Shown here piece by piece: positions 13,821 through 17,035 of a stretch of 17,035 nucleotides of DNA. This DNA comes from Clostridium sp. UBA6640. GTDB taxonomy: Bacteria; Bacillota; Clostridia; Clostridiales; Clostridiaceae. Under the pieces are notes generated by a model. It searched no databases, was not told where the DNA came from, and saw nothing but the letters and a program-made list of their open reading frames with translations. The stretch covers positions 9,105 through 26,139 of the forward strand of contig NZ_DKLM01000134.1 of assembly GCF_002455975.1 (NCBI RefSeq), in the 5' to 3' direction. A program made the translations under genes and the position numbers. Positions within the stretch are counted from its first letter, which is position 1. The number at the start of each line of letters is the position of its first letter.

Positions 13821-15203
13821 ATGGAATTAACTATACTTCATACCAATGATATTCACAGTAATTATGAGAAATTTTCTAAAATAGTATCTAAAATAGAGGA
13901 ATTAAAAGATGAAAATACCATAATTCTTGATGGAGGAGATTTTGCTGACTTTAAACGAATGGAGCTACAGGGCACTGATGGAATTGCAGCAGTAGATTTA
14001 CTAGAGTATATTGGATATGATGCGATAGCTATAGGAAATAATGAAACTTTTAATGGACTTGATATATTAACGAATATGGCAACTGCATCAAAGGTTCCAT
14101 TTTTAGGCTGTAATCTTTATAAACTAGGATTTGAGAATATTAAAGGGGTTAAAAAGAGTACAATAATAAATAAAAATGGTGTAAAAGTTTTAATTATAGG
14201 GGCATCTCCTGACTTAGGAGTATTTAATACATTAAGTGGCATAGAAACCAAAGATCCTATAGGGTCTATAAAGGAAGAGATAGAGTTAAATAATGGGAAG
14301 TATGATTTATGCCTGGTGTTATCTCATTTAGGAATGGATAAAGATAGAGAAATTGCAAAAGAGATAGATGAGGTTAATATAATAATAGGAGGTCATTTTC
14401 ACATATTAATGGACAAGCCAGAAATAATTAATAATACTATTATACATACATCTGGATGTTATGGAGAAAATTTAGGGTTATTAAAAATTAAAATCCATAA
14501 AAATAATGTAGAATTATTAGAAGGTGAAAACATAAATGTAAACGCTTGTGATTTATGTGAAAATATAATAAACATATTAAAAGATAATAAAGAAAAAGCA
14601 TTAGATAATTTAATGAAGCCATTATATAGCATACCTATTGATTTATGGCATGATGTGGCGGAAGAAAATCCTATTACAAACTTACTTGCAGATGCTTTAG
14701 CTCATGTATTTAGCTGTGATATAGGTATTATAAATAGTGGAGTAATTAATGGAGGGATTAGAAAGGGTGAAGTTTCAAGTAAAAAGATTCTTGAGATATG
14801 TACATCACCTTTAAATCCAACTTATTTTGAAATACAAGGAAAATATTTAAGAGAAGCTTTTCAGTCTTCTTTAGATAGCGATGTTTGTTTTATGGATGGA
14901 AGTGGACCAGGTTTTAGAGGGAAATATTTAGGCAGAATTCATGTTTCTAAAGCATTAATAGAGCATGATGGCAGAAAGGTAAAGGATATCTTTATTAATG
15001 GAGAAAAGCTTCAAGATGATAAATGGTATAGAGTGGCAACATCAGATTATCTTCAAAGAGGAACAGGATATAAATCACTAAAAAATAATAAAAATGAGAT
15101 ATATAATAAAGAATACTTAAGAGATTTATTAAGAGAATATATGGGAAAAAGAGAATTTTTAGAGGAAGCTGTTAAAGATAGATGGATATTAAAGAAAAGT
15201 TAG
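13821..15203 (+). CDS. Cytoplasmic metallophosphatase / 5'-nucleotidase family protein
   Basis: A two-domain protein of 460 residues. The N-terminal calcineurin-like metallophosphatase has HTNDIHS (7-13), DGGD (37-40), GNNE (72-75), SHLG and GGHFH (190-194). The C-terminal 5'-nucleotidase domain has NPITNLLADAL, INSGVINGGIRKG and ATSDYLQRGTGY. No signal peptide or anchor is present, unlike secreted UshA-type enzymes, so it should act on nucleotides or similar phosphoesters inside the cell. It resembles B. subtilis YunD in length and layout. The usual GNHE has Asn in place of His, so phosphatase activity may differ; I recall the same change in YunD-like proteins. The start is ATG 13821, 8 nt after GGAGG (13808-13812); the ATG at 13806 lacks a ribosome site. 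Confidence 0.87.
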   Translation: MELTILHTNDIHSNYEKFSKIVSKIEELKDENTIILDGGDFADFKRMELQGTDGIAAVDLLEYIGYDAIAIGNNETFNGLDILTNMATASKVPFLGCNLYKLGFENIKGVKKSTIINKNGVKVLIIGASPDLGVFNTLSGIETKDPIGSIKEEIELNNGKYDLCLVLSHLGMDKDREIAKEIDEVNIIIGGHFHILMDKPEIINNTIIHTSGCYGENLGLLKIKIHKNNVELLEGENINVNACDLCENIINILKDNKEKALDNLMKPLYSIPIDLWHDVAEENPITNLLADALAHVFSCDIGIINSGVINGGIRKGEVSSKKILEICTSPLNPTYFEIQGKYLREAFQSSLDSDVCFMDGSGPGFRGKYLGRIHVSKALIEHDGRKVKDIFINGEKLQDDKWYRVATSDYLQRGTGYKSLKNNKNEIYNKEYLRDLLREYMGKREFLEEAVKDRWILKKS

Positions 15204-15221
15204 AGATACTTTTATATTTTT

Positions 15222-15248
15222 AAAACATGGTTTAGAGGCCATGTTTTT
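15222..15248 (+). terminator. Terminator after the metallophosphatase gene
   Basis: AAAACATGG (15222-15230) pairs perfectly with CCATGTTTT (15239-15247) around an 8-nt loop, with a T-rich right arm. It ends the MutS-like/metallophosphatase unit. Confidence 0.82.
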
Positions 15249-15387
15249 CTATTATAAACACTAATAATAAAGATTTATTTAAAATATGATTGTGAAGCCT
15301 TCATTTAAGAATGTTGTTAAATAATGCTATTTAATATAGAATGATTATTATAAATTTAAAATATTTGATATAAAGAGAGGATTGATT

Positions 15388-16932
15388 ATGAAGGCACAAT
15401 CTACAAGTAAAGGTTTTTTAGTATTATCTATATCTTCATTAATTGTGAAGTTAGTTTCACTATTGTATGTACCTATATTAAATAGAATTATTACCACAGG
15501 AGGCTATGGGGTTTATAATATTGCTTATATTTTTTTTGCATTTATATACACTATTAATTTAGGTGTGTCTGTAGCGATATCTAAGGTAGTAGCTCATTAT
15601 ACTTCTATAGATAATGAAAAATCCTCTAGACAGTGTTTTGAAAATGCAAAAGTAATTATTTATATATTCGGTATTGGAATAGGATTAATTATGTTTTTCT
15701 TTTCAAATTCTTTAGCAAACTTATTGAATTATCCTGATGCATATTTAGCAATAAAAATGCTTTCACCTACTGTTTTGATATCAGGTATACTAGCGGCTTA
15801 TAGGGGATATTTCCAAGGAAAGAGAAATATGATGCCTACAGCCATTTCAGAAATAGTTGAGAAAATTATAGATGTACCAGTGAGCTTATATTTTGCATCA
15901 AAATGGATTGAAGGTGGTATAGCAAAAGGATGCGCAGGAGCTACCATAGGCTCTTTTACAGGTGCGCTAATAACATTAATTTATTTAAGAATTCTTTTTA
16001 TAAAATCAGAAAAAGAGAAATATAGCTATAGCTTTTTACCACATATATTAAAAGAAATATTAAAGTATGCTATTCCTGTAACTTTAATTTTAGGATTGCA
16101 GCAATTTATTAGTTTAGTGGATTTAGCACAGATAAAGGGTAGATTATTATATATCGGATTTGATGGTTCTCATGCAGATAAGCTTTCTGGTATATTAGGG
16201 AATTTTAACACTTTAATTAATGTGCCGATGACTATAATATCTGCATTATCTACGGCATTACTTCCATCTATGGCTTCTTCTTTAGCATTAAAGGATAATA
16301 TAAATTTACAAAATAAAATATCCTATGGATTTAAACTTTGTATATTAATTTCAATACCAGCATTTGTAGGGCTTACGGTTTTAAGTTCTCCTATATATAA
16401 AATGCTATATCCTACTGCGGTAGAAGGGTATGTTCTTATGAGATATGGTGCCATTATTATATTATTATGGTCTATAATGCAAATTCAAGTTACTATACTT
16501 CAAAGTATGTCTAGAACATATAGATTGTTTTCACACATATTTATAGGAAGTGTATTTAGAATAGCGGTAAACTATATTCTAGTAGGAATACCATCTATAA
16601 ATATCAAAGGTGCAATAGTGGGAATAGGTATTAGTTTTTTAATTCCAGCCATTTTAAATCAATATTATATAAATAAAGAGTTAAATATAAAATTAAGATT
16701 ATATGATTTTAGCTTAAAGGTGGTAATTTCATCTTTAATTATGGGAATAGGCTGTTATATTTTCCAAAGTAATTTATTAAGTATGTTTAATAAAATAGTA
16801 AGCAGTAATTATATAGCTAATGTACTATCTGTATTAATTTCAGTACTTTTGGGTATTGGAATCTATGGCTTTTTAGTATATGTATTAGGAGCAGTTAAAA
16901 AAGAAGAAATTAAATTTTTTATAAAACGGTGA
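15388..16932 (+). CDS. MOP-superfamily lipid-linked polysaccharide flippase (SpoVB/MurJ-like)
   Basis: An integral membrane protein of 514 residues with about 14 helices, the length and topology of the SpoVB/YtgP (MurJ) branch of the MATE-like flippases. Members move lipid-linked cell wall or polysaccharide precursors such as lipid II across the membrane. The N-terminal repeat shows LVSLLYVPILNRIITTGGYGVYNIAY and GVSVAISKVVA, then the diagnostic RGYFQGKRNMMPTAISEIVEKI. A second half begins near residue 220. Start ATG 15388 is 7 nt after AGAGAGG (15374-15380); an in-frame TTG at 15382 is too close to that site. Whether it serves vegetative wall synthesis or sporulation cannot be told from sequence alone. 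It is preceded by a terminator and so is a separate unit. Confidence 0.88.
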   Translation: MKAQSTSKGFLVLSISSLIVKLVSLLYVPILNRIITTGGYGVYNIAYIFFAFIYTINLGVSVAISKVVAHYTSIDNEKSSRQCFENAKVIIYIFGIGIGLIMFFFSNSLANLLNYPDAYLAIKMLSPTVLISGILAAYRGYFQGKRNMMPTAISEIVEKIIDVPVSLYFASKWIEGGIAKGCAGATIGSFTGALITLIYLRILFIKSEKEKYSYSFLPHILKEILKYAIPVTLILGLQQFISLVDLAQIKGRLLYIGFDGSHADKLSGILGNFNTLINVPMTIISALSTALLPSMASSLALKDNINLQNKISYGFKLCILISIPAFVGLTVLSSPIYKMLYPTAVEGYVLMRYGAIIILLWSIMQIQVTILQSMSRTYRLFSHIFIGSVFRIAVNYILVGIPSINIKGAIVGIGISFLIPAILNQYYINKELNIKLRLYDFSLKVVISSLIMGIGCYIFQSNLLSMFNKIVSSNYIANVLSVLISVLLGIGIYGFLVYVLGAVKKEEIKFFIKR

Positions 16933-17008
16933 TATAGGGATACAATGCGAAAATTTAATATATACTTTGGAAAATAAATTTTCTATAAAAATAGATTAAT
17001 CCCTTAGA

Positions 17009-17035
17009 AATTGAGAATTAATAATTAAGAATGAA
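17009..17035 (+). repeat. Dispersed intergenic repeat fragment (right edge, truncated)
   Basis: AATTGAGAATTA followed by AATTAAGAATGAA runs off the window. The last 13 bases are the exact reverse complement of part of 61-85. It lies about 75 nt after the flippase stop. Confidence 0.4.

Overview
The window looks like chromosome from a low-GC Firmicute, most likely a Clostridium sensu stricto. Base composition is very AT-rich, codons end in A or T, Shine-Dalgarno sites are strong AGGAG-type, three genes appear to start at TTG, and the gene content is typical of clostridia. All genes but one are on the + strand. No rRNA, tRNA, CRISPR array, phage gene or transposase was seen.

Layout. (1) Positions 209-4621 hold the end of the de novo purine operon, purM-purN-purH-purD, tightly packed and closed by a hairpin terminator. 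Earlier pathway genes would lie to the left of the window. (2) Positions 4781-6174 hold two tandem type I signal peptidase genes. They come from a duplication that also copied the promoter and ribosome site, and each copy has its own terminator. (3) Positions 6553-7944 hold a PepV-type M20 dipeptidase. (4) Positions 7945-8377 are non-coding and rich in nested inverted repeats; they lead into a gene for an 87-residue three-helix membrane protein. (5) Positions 9115-11250 hold a HelD-type RNA polymerase-recycling ATPase. It converges on a minus-strand 95-residue membrane protein gene through a shared bidirectional terminator. (6) Positions 11984-15203 hold a membrane-anchored MutS-like ATPase followed by a cytoplasmic metallophosphatase/5'-nucleotidase, probably co-transcribed. 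(7) Positions 15388-16932 hold a SpoVB/MurJ-like MOP-superfamily flippase.

The intergenic DNA carries fragments of a dispersed repeat family (around 61-85, 3322-3345, 6195-6226, 11693-11910 and 17009-17035). One lies inside the pur operon between purH and purD. The purine genes form one pathway and the two signal peptidases serve secretion; the remaining genes look like independent housekeeping units.

I did not find a clear new multi-gene system. The best candidates for something undescribed are the structured pepV-downstream intergenic region with its putative promoters, the membrane MutS-like/metallophosphatase pair, and the diverging signal peptidase duplicates. Palindromes arise easily by chance in DNA this AT-rich, so the structural claims are hypotheses.
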